Source: Bacteroidota bacterium (GTDB taxonomy: Bacteria > Bacteroidota > Rhodothermia > Rhodothermales > UBA10348). Taken from it: DNA of 64,000 nt. Below are positions 25,662-34,296 of this stretch, in pieces. The stretch is from assembly GCA_029262855.1 (NCBI GenBank), contig JAJCYP010000032.1, positions 1 through 64,000 of the forward strand. The letters are read 5' to 3'. The position numbers were made by a program, and so were the translations under genes. A model generated the notes under the pieces. The model ran no database searches, had not been told where the DNA came from, and saw only the letters and a list, made by a program, of their open reading frames with translations. How positions within the stretch are numbered: the first letter of the stretch is position 1; each line of letters opens with the position of its first letter.

Positions 25662-26025
25662 AGACGTCTTGATACGCGTGCAGAGCCCGATTCGGTTGGA
25701 CGGATGCAGCGAGCCGGAGCCCGATATCGCGCTCGTCCGGCGTGGTCCAGATTATCGGAAGCGTCATCCCGCGCCGGAAGAGGTGCTTCTGGTCATTGAG
25801 GTGGTCGACCCCTCTCCGGAACGAGACACGGGTGCGAAGCGGGCCATCTATTCGGAGGCCGGTATTGATGAGCTCTGGGTGGTCGATCTTGGTGCCCGTC
25901 GGGTGGAGGTCTCCCAGAGGCTGGTTGGCACCGACTATTTGGGCGAGGCGGAACACAGCGAGGATATGGTTTTCTCTGGGCTCGTGCCATTTGTGAGAAT
26001 GGAGCTGGCCGAGTTGGAGTGGTAG
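25662..26025 (+). pseudogene. 5'-truncated Uma2-family (DUF820) endonuclease
   Basis: Only the second half of a Uma2-type PD-(D/E)XK nuclease remains: VLIRVQSPIRLDG, then SEPEPDIALVRR, LLVIEVVDPSPERDTGAKRAIYSEAGIDELWVVDL and a normal C-terminus. The usual first 70-90 residues (FTVEEYxxMxExGIL to HVELIDGEI region, still seen in the intact Uma2 gene at 57369) are missing. Homology starts right where the Fic repeat ends at 25661. An ATG at 25639 would start translation in the repeat and give 128 residues, but that N-terminus is not Uma2 sequence. It is probably a nonfunctional remnant created by insertion or deletion. Confidence 0.8.
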
Positions 26026-26142
26026 CGCGCTGCGAATCGCATGCCCAGCCGTGCCTGCGACACGACGGAGTTCCGTCTATCTTCAGGCACACACCGGCGC
26101 CGCGACCGAGCCGCCACCTGTACTGCCGATGACTCGCGATTT

Positions 26143-29100
26143 ATGACCCAACCCCTGTCGGAGCACCCTAATGCTCGCAAGCTCGCCCTCGGTCTGGCCC
26201 TGCTCTGGGCCCCGGTAGGCCGAACCCGCATGGTCGAAGCCATGAAGGCCATGGGCTTCCACACCGGCTCCGAACGCGGTTTTGACGCCGCTGAGGTGAA
26301 GAGGCAACTGCAGGTCCTCCAGGATCGCGGCTGGCTGTGGATGGGTGACCTGAGTCACGGGCGGGAGCGCCTGTTTCCGTCAAAGGGTAAACTGAGCTTC
26401 GACCACGGTTTGCTGTATTGCCTCAGTGATCCGGGGCGGGCGCAGATGTACCGTGAACTCTTGGAAGAATTTACTCCGGAGGACCTCGAAATAAAGCTGT
26501 TTCGTACCTGGGGAGTAGATCCGGAGTATTGGTGGCGTTTGCCACTCCACGATCGCGCCAGCAGAAGCGGTCTGGTCCGTCTGAAGCTCTTCACGGGAGC
26601 AACGCGGGAGGACCTTCGGGAGCTGAAGGCCCGCCTCAGCTACTATGGATGGGAAAATATCTGGCGTGAGGTCTGCCTGGAGAGTTTCGACCCGGAGCTG
26701 TTTCGGCGCGTTGACGGACAGTGGAGGTCTGAGGCGCTGACCCAGATTATGGCCGACCTGCTCGGTGGGTTTTACCAGGACTACTACCAGGATGTCTACC
26801 GGTGGATTCTGGATACCACGGCCAGGGACCCGGCGTCCCAGCCCAGCAGTGTCCGCCACCACGTGGCCGCCGTGCGCATTCTGCGAGGCGACAGGGAAGA
26901 GGCCGCGCGGCTACTTGAGGGACTGGATACGGGCTTTTCTGACTCCCTCCATGCAGCGTTGCGGGCACAGGAGGGCGATTGGGCGGGAGCGCGCACGGCA
27001 TTTGAGGAAGCGCTGAAGCGGATGCGCAAGGAACTCGGGAAGAGGGACCGGTTCCTCTTCCCGGCCATCGGCTGCCTCTACCCGCTCTCGCTGCTGGCTC
27101 TCCACACGGTCGATGATCTCGAGGCAGCCCGCAAGTTCTGTCAGGCGGAGTCGGGAAAACGGAACAAGGACGGTACGCATGGATGGCTGCTGTGGGTGCA
27201 CGCGATTGCGGTCCGGCTGGGTACTGCCGATCCAGAGACGACAGCGTTTTCCGTGGGCAGATGGCGCGGAACGGCGCATCTGGAGAACCTGTGGCGCGTG
27301 CTTCTGCGGACCTGGTTGGGGCGGGAGACCTTTCCGGCGGTGCAGCGCGGACAGGAGGACCCGATGGATGAACTGGTGGGTTCGGTCCGGGCTCACCTCA
27401 AGAAGCTGGAGTTCGGATGGCTGGACGACCTGGTGGCTACGTGCGCGAGCGTCTATGCGGGAGGAGACCCGCCGCCTGGATTCTTCGTCAGCGCCGCGCA
27501 GGAAAAATGGCGACTGGTTCTGGATGCGCTGGCGGCGCTGTCTGGGTCCACTGGAAAGGGGAAGGGAAAGCGAGCACCCGCTGCCAAGCGCATGCTGTGG
27601 GCGGTGAGCGTGGACGGGTCCGGGCGCATCCTGGACGTGTCACCGCTGGAACAGCGAAGAGGCAAGCGAGGATGGAATGCGCCGCGACCGGTGCCACTGT
27701 CCCGGCTGGCCAAGGCCACGAAACTGGATCCGGTCGATGCGGCCGTAGCTCGCTCCGTCAAGGCCGAGCGTTACTACGCTTCACGCTTCCGTATGGACCG
27801 CGCCACCGCCATGCTGGCCCTTGTGGAACACCCCCGCGTGGTGCTTGCCCATGATACGTCCCGCCTGGTGGAGGTCAGCCGGGGCACGGCGGGCCTGGAG
27901 GTCCTGCGCGAGGGGGACGTTTTCCGCGTGGTCATGAATCCCCCACCGCATGAGCCGGAGGACGAGGAGGATGAATGGGGTCCGGCCCGGGACGCAAACG
28001 TGCAGCGTGAGGCGGAAGAACTGCGCTTTGTTCACGTCGCGGTCGAATCGCCGACACGGATACGCGTGGTACACTACACCGAGCAGCAGCGGGCGGTGGC
28101 GCAGATCCTGGCCTCGGACGTTACCGTGCCCGCAGGTGCCGAAGAGGAGCTTCAGCGGACCCTCCGGGCGCTGAGCGGCCATTTTGAGATTCAGTCGGAC
28201 CACACCGCCCCAGCCCGGCAACAGGACCCCGAAACCCGTCTGCGCGCAGAGTTGGCCTCGGCCGGCCATGGCGTGCTTCTTCGCCTGGTGGCGGCGCCGC
28301 TCGGCCCCAACGGGCCGCGGCTCACGCCCGGTCTGGGCCGTCCGCGTCTCATGGCCACCGTGGACGGAGAGCCCGTGGCCACGATGCGGGATCTCACCGC
28401 CGAGCGCGCGGGCGTGGACCGCGTCCTGGATGCGGTGGGCTTCCTGGAAGATCCGTTTTCGGGTGACCAGGTAATCGAGTGGCTGGTCGAGGACCCCGAG
28501 TTGGCGCTCGCACTCATCGCCGAACTGCCGTCCGTGGAGGCGGTGGCCGGCCTGGATTGGCCCCGGGGAGCGCCCGTGCGGGTGGTGCCCGTACATCCAT
28601 CTGCGGTGAGCGTGCGCGTGACCACCGACCGGGACTGGTTCGGCATGGAGGGAGAGGTGCAGGTGGCCGAGGGACTGGTCCTCTCGTTTGCCGCGCTCCT
28701 GGCCGCGGGCGCCGGTCGCAGCCGGTTCATTCCAATGGGCGATGGCACCTATGCCGCGCTTTCCCGTGAGTTGCACGAACGCGTCCGTGAGCTTTCCGCG
28801 CTCACGCAGACGGTGGGGGACACCGTACAAGTTCCACACGCAGCCGTTTCGCTGGTGGAGGAGTTCGCCGAGGACACCACCATGGAGGCGGACAACGCCT
28901 TTCGGGAGCGCGTGGACCGCCTGCGGGACGCCCGCGGGTGGACGCCACCGGTTCCGTCGGGTTTGCAGGCTACGCTGCGGCCCTACCAGGAAGACGGTTT
29001 CGTCTGGGCCATGCGTCTGGCGCGCGCGGGCTTTGGGGCCTGTCTGGCCGACGACATGGGCCTCGGCAAGACCATTCAGGCGATGGGGGTCCTGCTGTCG

Positions 29101-30366
29101 CGGGCATCCGAGGGACCCGCGCTCGTGGTGGCACCGACGTCCGTATGCGGAAACTGGGCCTCCGAGATTCGGCGGTTTGCGCCGTCGCTGGATCCCACGA
29201 TCTTCGGTGGCGGGGACCGTGAGGCTGCGATTGCTTCGGCCGGCGCCGGTTCGGTGATCATTGTCAGTTACGGCCTGATGTTGCAGGAACAGAAGCTGTT
29301 TGCCTCGCGGACCTGGTCTACGCTCGTGGCCGATGAGGCCCAGGCCGTAAAGAATGCCGGCGCCAAGCGTTCTCGGGCCCTCTTCGCACTGGATGCCGGC
29401 TTTCGACTGGCGCTGTCCGGGACGCCCATTGAGAACCGGTTGTCCGAGCTGTGGTCCATCATGCGTTTCTGTAATCCCGGGCTGCTCGCCTCTTCGCGCC
29501 GATTCCAGGAGCACTTTGCGGGGCCCATCGAGCGCGATGGCGACCGCGACGCCCAGCGAAGACTTCGCCGTCTTGTGGGGCCCTTCGTGCTGCGTCGCAC
29601 CAAAGGCGAGGTGCTTCGAGATCTTCCGGAGCGGACCGAACTGGTGCTCCACGTGGACGCCGATGTGGCGGAAGTGGCCCACTACGAGGCCCTCCGGCGC
29701 ACGGCCGTATCCGAGGCCTTGGACGTGGCCGGCGCCTCGCCGGGGCAGTCCCAGTTCCACATCCTGGCGCTGTTGACGAAACTGCGCCGGGCCGCCTGCG
29801 ACCCCCGCCTGGTAACACCCGAATACCCCGGCCGGGGAGCCAAGGTGCGCGCCTTCTTCGAACTCGCCGAGGAACTGGTGGCCAACGGCCACAAGGCACT
29901 CGTATTCAGTCAGTTCGTGGACTTCCTGACCTTGCTCCGGGAGCCGCTGGATGAGGCCGGAGTAGCGTATCAGTACCTGGACGGCTCCACGCCGGCCGCC
30001 GAGCGTACGCGGCGCGTGAGTTCCTTCCAGGCCGGGGAAGGGGATCTGTTCCTGATCAGTCTCAAGGCCGGCGGTTTCGGCCTCAACCTGACCGCGGCCG
30101 ACTACGTGGTGATCACCGATCCCTGGTGGAATCCCGCCGCCGAGGATCAGGCCATGGGTCGCGCGCACCGGATCGGGCAGAGTCGTCCCGTTACCGCGTA
30201 CCGCCTTGTGCGGGAAGGCACGCTCGAGGAGGGGATTCTCCGGCTCCACCACGAGAAGCGGGCGCTGGCCGAGGGGATTCTCGCCGACAGCGGCGAGGCC
30301 AGGGCCATACCGGACTCAGAAGAACTGCTGGCGCTCATGCGGGGCGAGGACCTGGAGCCTGCTTGA
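26143..30366 (+). CDS. SNF2/SWI2-family helicase-like ATPase
   Basis: 1407 residues from ATG 26143 (MTQPLSEHPNARKLALGLALLW). ATG 26041 adds 34 residues. The C-terminal about 470 residues are a complete SNF2 ATPase: LRPYQEDGFVWA, Walker A ADDMGLGKT (about residue 970), Walker B DEAQ (about 1064), SGTPIENRLSELWS (about 1093), FVLRRTKGEVLRDLPE, KALVFSQF, YLDGSTP, LISLKAGGFGLNLTAADYV and DPWWNPAAEDQAMGRAHRIGQ (about 1330). It should translocate on double-stranded DNA and remodel protein-DNA complexes, as in RapA/HepA relatives. The first about 940 residues have helical-repeat character (residues 200-450) but no recognised domain. No zinc-binding SWIM motif was found. It stands alone, without adjacent restriction or defence partners. 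Confidence 0.88.
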   Translation: MTQPLSEHPNARKLALGLALLWAPVGRTRMVEAMKAMGFHTGSERGFDAAEVKRQLQVLQDRGWLWMGDLSHGRERLFPSKGKLSFDHGLLYCLSDPGRAQMYRELLEEFTPEDLEIKLFRTWGVDPEYWWRLPLHDRASRSGLVRLKLFTGATREDLRELKARLSYYGWENIWREVCLESFDPELFRRVDGQWRSEALTQIMADLLGGFYQDYYQDVYRWILDTTARDPASQPSSVRHHVAAVRILRGDREEAARLLEGLDTGFSDSLHAALRAQEGDWAGARTAFEEALKRMRKELGKRDRFLFPAIGCLYPLSLLALHTVDDLEAARKFCQAESGKRNKDGTHGWLLWVHAIAVRLGTADPETTAFSVGRWRGTAHLENLWRVLLRTWLGRETFPAVQRGQEDPMDELVGSVRAHLKKLEFGWLDDLVATCASVYAGGDPPPGFFVSAAQEKWRLVLDALAALSGSTGKGKGKRAPAAKRMLWAVSVDGSGRILDVSPLEQRRGKRGWNAPRPVPLSRLAKATKLDPVDAAVARSVKAERYYASRFRMDRATAMLALVEHPRVVLAHDTSRLVEVSRGTAGLEVLREGDVFRVVMNPPPHEPEDEEDEWGPARDANVQREAEELRFVHVAVESPTRIRVVHYTEQQRAVAQILASDVTVPAGAEEELQRTLRALSGHFEIQSDHTAPARQQDPETRLRAELASAGHGVLLRLVAAPLGPNGPRLTPGLGRPRLMATVDGEPVATMRDLTAERAGVDRVLDAVGFLEDPFSGDQVIEWLVEDPELALALIAELPSVEAVAGLDWPRGAPVRVVPVHPSAVSVRVTTDRDWFGMEGEVQVAEGLVLSFAALLAAGAGRSRFIPMGDGTYAALSRELHERVRELSALTQTVGDTVQVPHAAVSLVEEFAEDTTMEADNAFRERVDRLRDARGWTPPVPSGLQATLRPYQEDGFVWAMRLARAGFGACLADDMGLGKTIQAMGVLLSRASEGPALVVAPTSVCGNWASEIRRFAPSLDPTIFGGGDREAAIASAGAGSVIIVSYGLMLQEQKLFASRTWSTLVADEAQAVKNAGAKRSRALFALDAGFRLALSGTPIENRLSELWSIMRFCNPGLLASSRRFQEHFAGPIERDGDRDAQRRLRRLVGPFVLRRTKGEVLRDLPERTELVLHVDADVAEVAHYEALRRTAVSEALDVAGASPGQSQFHILALLTKLRRAACDPRLVTPEYPGRGAKVRAFFELAEELVANGHKALVFSQFVDFLTLLREPLDEAGVAYQYLDGSTPAAERTRRVSSFQAGEGDLFLISLKAGGFGLNLTAADYVVITDPWWNPAAEDQAMGRAHRIGQSRPVTAYRLVREGTLEEGILRLHHEKRALAEGILADSGEARAIPDSEELLALMRGEDLEPA

Positions 30367-30462
30367 TCTCAGCGCGACGCCGAGCAGGCGACCGGGCACT
30401 TGCACTCTTCCCCTCCTGTTTCGTATAAGAACCTATCCCTGCTCCCCCACTCCCCGAGTACC

Positions 30463-31344
30463 ATGGCAAAGCGCCTCCCTGGACTCGTGCTCCTCGTAGT
30501 CGTGGCTTTTCCGGCCAGGGCACAGGAGGGACAGCACGAAGGCCCCACAACCAGTGACCCCGTTGTAAACCAGAACGTCACCACGGCCCGAATGGCCGCC
30601 TTCCGGACCACGACACTTCCGGCGCTGGCGACGGCCGCCGAGGAAGACGACGAGGCCGGCCGGACTGGCGCGATGTTTCAGGAGATGAGCTCCGACATCG
30701 AATACGAGTCGTTCTCGATCGGGAGCCTGGATGGGACCAACTTCGCGGTGCAGGCCGGGTATGCTCGCTCCAACGCTACGGGGAGCTGGCTCTACGGAGG
30801 CAATGCGGTGTTCAACAGCCGCAAGTTTGATTTCGCCGGCGCCGAATCGAACCTCTTTACCACGGTGCAGCTGTTCGGCAACCGCACGGTGAGCAGCAGC
30901 CTGGCCCGGGAAGCCTACGTAGGCACCACCGTCACGGGCCAGTTCAACGACATCGACGGAGCCGACACCGCGTTCTCGATCGGCCTGCACGCGGTACAGA
31001 ATCACTTCATGAACAACGGCGGCAGCTTCACCTATGGGGGCATGCTCCAGGCCAACATGGCCGGGGATCTTACCACGTTCCTCGGCAATCTGGCCGTGAT
31101 GTATGGAGTGCCGATTGGAAGGTCGCTGGCCCTGAACGTTGACGCGCTCCTGGTCTACACGGTGGCCCAATCCTTTGACGGTACCAAGATCGATTTGGGA
31201 AATCGATTCATGCTGAACCCGGGCGCCTACCTGACGTGGTTCGCCACGCCGTCGTTTGGACTCAACCTGGGCGTCAAGACGGCCCTGCTCCTGGAAGATT
31301 ACTCGAGCATCGAGGCGGTTCTTGGCGCGCGATTCCGGTTCTAG
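30463..31344 (+). CDS. Outer-membrane beta-barrel protein
   Basis: 293 residues with a signal peptide (MAKRLPGLVLLVVVAFPARAQ) and alternating-strand segments through to a terminal aromatic strand VLGARFRF, typical of outer-membrane barrels. Residues 20-75 are a Thr/Ala/acidic linker. No named family was recognised. It starts a tight plus-strand group: the CsgG-like lipoprotein gene begins 3 bp after its stop, then a second CsgG-like gene and the caspase gene follow with overlaps or 2-bp gaps. This suggests one operon at the outer membrane. Confidence 0.7.
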   Translation: MAKRLPGLVLLVVVAFPARAQEGQHEGPTTSDPVVNQNVTTARMAAFRTTTLPALATAAEEDDEAGRTGAMFQEMSSDIEYESFSIGSLDGTNFAVQAGYARSNATGSWLYGGNAVFNSRKFDFAGAESNLFTTVQLFGNRTVSSSLAREAYVGTTVTGQFNDIDGADTAFSIGLHAVQNHFMNNGGSFTYGGMLQANMAGDLTTFLGNLAVMYGVPIGRSLALNVDALLVYTVAQSFDGTKIDLGNRFMLNPGAYLTWFATPSFGLNLGVKTALLLEDYSSIEAVLGARFRF

Positions 31345-31347
31345 GCC

Positions 31348-32034
31348 ATGTTTCGACTCCTGCTGGTCCTGGTTGCGGCCACGCTGGTTGGCTGCGCGAG
31401 CGTGAGCACCGAGCGCGTCAAGCCGGACTACGCGGCGGCGGACGATCTGACGTTTCCCGCCTACGATGGTCTGCGAACCCGCATCCAGGTCATCCGATTC
31501 GGGATTCCCCGGGACATCACCGACCAGTACCCGAAGCTGGCCGAGCAGCGCGTGGGATTCGGTCTGCACAACCGCATAATCGAGGGCTTCTTCGACACGG
31601 GCCGCTTCGAGTTCATTGAGGAGAAACAGGCCATGCTGGACCGGATGGCCAACCAGTGGAAACTCTCGATGGCCGGCCTGGTGTCGGAGGGCACGGAAGT
31701 AGAAGCGGGCCAGCTCCGCGCACCCCAGTACCTGGTCTACGCGGAGGTCTACGACTTTGCCGTCACGACGTCGGAGGAAGTCCGCGGCGTGCGATCGGAG
31801 GTGACAAACGCCACCATCATGGGGCTCCAGGTACGCCTGGTCGACGTGGAGTCGGGCGAGTTCATCGTGGGCTCCGGAGAGGGGGAGGCCTCCAGCGCGG
31901 CTGTCGGCGCCTGGGCATCACCCGAACTGGAATTCGACCAGTCGACGGTGGGCATTGCCACCGAGCGCGCCATGAAAGTGGCCCTCATCAACGTGATCCG
32001 CCGCATGGAAGAGCGCGGCTGGAGCGCTTCGTGA
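31348..32034 (+). CDS. CsgG-like lipoprotein
   Basis: 228 residues. Lipoprotein signal LVAATLVGC (Cys16). The body has the CsgG/HfaB-type pattern: RIQVIRFGIPRDI, then FGLHNRIIEGFFDTGRFEFIEEKQAM, PQYLVYAEVYDF, MGLQVRLVDVESGEFIVGSGEG and a C-terminal helix. CsgG forms an oligomeric outer-membrane export channel for curli subunits. Many relatives are uncharacterised periplasmic lipoproteins, and the transmembrane hairpins of true CsgG cannot be confirmed by eye. It overlaps or abuts the next gene (TGA at 32032-32034, GTG 32031 or ATG 32037), indicating co-translation. Confidence 0.7.
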   Translation: MFRLLLVLVAATLVGCASVSTERVKPDYAAADDLTFPAYDGLRTRIQVIRFGIPRDITDQYPKLAEQRVGFGLHNRIIEGFFDTGRFEFIEEKQAMLDRMANQWKLSMAGLVSEGTEVEAGQLRAPQYLVYAEVYDFAVTTSEEVRGVRSEVTNATIMGLQVRLVDVESGEFIVGSGEGEASSAAVGAWASPELEFDQSTVGIATERAMKVALINVIRRMEERGWSAS

Positions 32035-32036
32035 GC

Positions 32037-32717
32037 ATGTGGCGCCGGCCCCACACAGCAGGAGTTTGGGCGATTGGACTGGCGATGCTCCTGGCCGTCC
32101 CGCTGTCGTCGGCCCAGGATACTCCGCCCAGACCAGCGCGCGCAGAGTCGCCGCCGAAGCCGGAGATGCCCACCCTCGCCGTCGTGGGCCTCGCGAATGA
32201 AGTCTCCAGCGACGAGTGGGAGGATCTGCGCATCGGCATGGGCCTGCGCGCCATCCTGTCCCAGGAGCTCTTCGAGACCGGCCACTTCGAACTCCTGGAA
32301 GAAAAGGCCGAGATCCGGGAGCAGCTGCGGGCGCTCTCGCGCGGCCTGTGGGAGGAGGGCTTGAGACAGGATGGCGCGGAGACCCGGCTCCTGGCCGGAG
32401 TTGGAGCCCTCCAGCCGGACTATGTGGCCTACGGCAAGGTGGTTTATTTCGGGCGGCCGCGCTCGCGCGCGAACATTGGACCGGTAAGACGGAACCGGCA
32501 GACCATCGAGATCGGTCTGGAACTGACCATGCTGGAGGTGGCCTCAGGGCGGCGAACCATCGCCGAGGCCCGGGGGAAGGCACAAACGGTTGCCACATCG
32601 GCGTTCTTCGTCTACCAGGAGGACCGGGTCGAGCTGGACGAGTCTGCCGTGGGTACGGCCACGCGGAAGGCCATGAGCCAGGCCGTGGAGGAGCTCATGG
32701 AAAAGCTGGACCTGTGA
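32037..32717 (+). CDS. Second CsgG-like exported protein
   Basis: 226 residues from ATG 32037. A GTG at 32031 that overlaps the upstream stop is an alternative. Signal peptide ends AVPLSSAQ, without a lipobox Cys. The body parallels the preceding gene: TLAVVGLANEVSS, LRAILSQELFETGHFELLEEKAEIREQ, PDYVAYGKVVYFG, IEIGLELTMLEVASGRRTIAEARG and AVGTATRKAMSQAVEELM. The two CsgG-like proteins are therefore diverged paralogues in tandem, one lipidated and one soluble in the periplasm. Its stop TGA overlaps the caspase gene start (TGATG at 32715-32719). Confidence 0.7.
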   Translation: MWRRPHTAGVWAIGLAMLLAVPLSSAQDTPPRPARAESPPKPEMPTLAVVGLANEVSSDEWEDLRIGMGLRAILSQELFETGHFELLEEKAEIREQLRALSRGLWEEGLRQDGAETRLLAGVGALQPDYVAYGKVVYFGRPRSRANIGPVRRNRQTIEIGLELTMLEVASGRRTIAEARGKAQTVATSAFFVYQEDRVELDESAVGTATRKAMSQAVEELMEKLDL

Positions 32718-34288
32718 TGCGCCCGTGGACACTGCTCATAGCCCTTGCCCTCCTGCCGGCTGTAGGCCAGGCCGCCCAGGGCCAGGCCGCGGCCGGGCGG
32801 GCCGCCGCACCGGCGCCGTCCGTTCCAGCCGCCGCCACGCCAACTCAGGCCGCCGACACCCCGCTCTTCCTCGACATCTTCTGGACCGTCGACGGCCAGG
32901 CCATCCAGTCTCCGGCCATGCGTCTGGCGCTGGAGCGTCGCCTCCGGCAGGCCGGTTTCCGGCCGGTTCGGACGGAAGACCAGGCTACGGCTACCCTCGT
33001 GCTTGGTGTGGCGGCGCGGCGCAACACCGAAATGCTGGGCGTCTTCTCCTCGTACGCCGAGCTCTCGGCCCAGGTCTACGACATGGCCACGGGCCGGGAG
33101 CTGTATGCGGCGTCCTTCGACCGTGAGCGGGGTCTCCACCTGAGCTTTGAAGAGGCCGGCCGGCTGGCCATCGAGCACGCACTCTCCCGTTTCGTGGAGC
33201 ACCTGCTGCCGGAGGTCTCCATTGTATCGGAGGCGTTCTACCGGCAGACCGGCCAGATGGAGATGCCGGCGGACGAGCGGCCTCCGGAGATCGTCATTCT
33301 GGAGCCGGCCCTCACGCGTGGTATCAAGCTGGTCCGAAAGACCCCGACGGTCCGCATCCGTGGCCGAGTACTGGACGCCAGCCCCATCGCCTCCGTTGAG
33401 GTGAACGGCCAGCCCGTGCTGCTGGATACCTCGTCAGAATTTGTGCTCGACGTGCCGGTGGAGGAGGGGGATAACCCGGTGGTGGTGTCGGCCGTGGACG
33501 CCTACGGAAACGTGAGCGAAAGTGCGTTCGAATTGCCTCGGGAGAGGGCGCAGGCCCCGGTGGACGGCCGCTACGTGGCCCTCGTGATCGGCATTGATTC
33601 CTACGACGGGGTGTGGGCACCGCTGGACAACGCCAGTGGCGATGCGGTGGCGGTGGCGGCGGTCCTCCAGGACGAGTACGGGTTCGACGAGGTGACGACG
33701 CTACTGAACGAGGAAGCCACCCGGGTGAACATTCTCCGCGCATTCGAACGCCTCATCGAGAACACGGGGCAGCACGACAACGTCCTGATCTACTACGCAG
33801 GCCACGGCGACTATCAGGACCGGATGCGACGCGGATTCTGGGTCCCGGCCGACGCGGAGACGCGATCGATCATCGACTTCATCCCGAATTCGGTCATCCG
33901 TGACCTGGTGCGCGGGATTCCGAGTCGGCACACGCTCCTGATCGCGGACGCCTGCTTTGCTGGCGAGGTCTTCCGGGGCGAGGATCTCGAGGCCGTTTCG
34001 CCGACTGGAGCGGAGGATGTGCAGGCTGTGCGCTGGGTGCCTTCCCGGAAGGCCATGACCTCCGGGGGCGTCGAGCCAGTGATGGACGGAGGGGTGGAAG
34101 GCCATTCACTGTTCGCCTCGGAACTGCTGCGGGCGCTTCGGAGCGCCCGCGAGCCGCTGCCCGCGAGCGCCGTGTTCCAGGCGATCCGGGGTCCGGTGGT
34201 CGAGCGGACCCCCCAGACCCCGGTCTTCAGCGCGATCGGTGACGCCGGAGATGAAGGCGGCCAGTTTGTCTTCGTGCGACGCCAGTAG
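32717..34288 (+). CDS. Exported caspase-like (C14) protein with Ig-like module
   Basis: 523 residues. A signal peptide (MRPWTLLIALALLPAVGQAAQG) is followed by a Pro/Ala linker. Residues about 45-165 are an alpha/beta domain like those in LPP20/CsgG-type lipoproteins. Residues about 190-275 are an Ig-like domain (PPEIVILEPALTRG, RGRVLDASPIASVEVNGQPV, VVVSAVDAYGNVSES). Residues about 285-523 are a caspase-like domain (ALVIGIDSYDG, PLDNASGDAVAVAAVL) with the catalytic dyad His363 in YYAGHGDY and Cys413 in IADACFAGE. It should be an active Cys peptidase in the periplasm or on the outer membrane, where caspase homologues are rarely studied. It is co-translated with the CsgG-like genes and convergent, 8 bp apart, with a papain/hydrolase fusion carrying the same kind of Ig-like module. 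Confidence 0.85.
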   Translation: MRPWTLLIALALLPAVGQAAQGQAAAGRAAAPAPSVPAAATPTQAADTPLFLDIFWTVDGQAIQSPAMRLALERRLRQAGFRPVRTEDQATATLVLGVAARRNTEMLGVFSSYAELSAQVYDMATGRELYAASFDRERGLHLSFEEAGRLAIEHALSRFVEHLLPEVSIVSEAFYRQTGQMEMPADERPPEIVILEPALTRGIKLVRKTPTVRIRGRVLDASPIASVEVNGQPVLLDTSSEFVLDVPVEEGDNPVVVSAVDAYGNVSESAFELPRERAQAPVDGRYVALVIGIDSYDGVWAPLDNASGDAVAVAAVLQDEYGFDEVTTLLNEEATRVNILRAFERLIENTGQHDNVLIYYAGHGDYQDRMRRGFWVPADAETRSIIDFIPNSVIRDLVRGIPSRHTLLIADACFAGEVFRGEDLEAVSPTGAEDVQAVRWVPSRKAMTSGGVEPVMDGGVEGHSLFASELLRALRSAREPLPASAVFQAIRGPVVERTPQTPVFSAIGDAGDEGGQFVFVRRQ

Positions 34289-34296
34289 AGCCGCTC

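Noticed and set aside
27781-30252. 823-residue open frame on the minus strand
   Set aside because: It lies entirely antisense to the SNF2 ATPase coding region, which has a full motif set. It is a GC-rich shadow with no recognisable domain.
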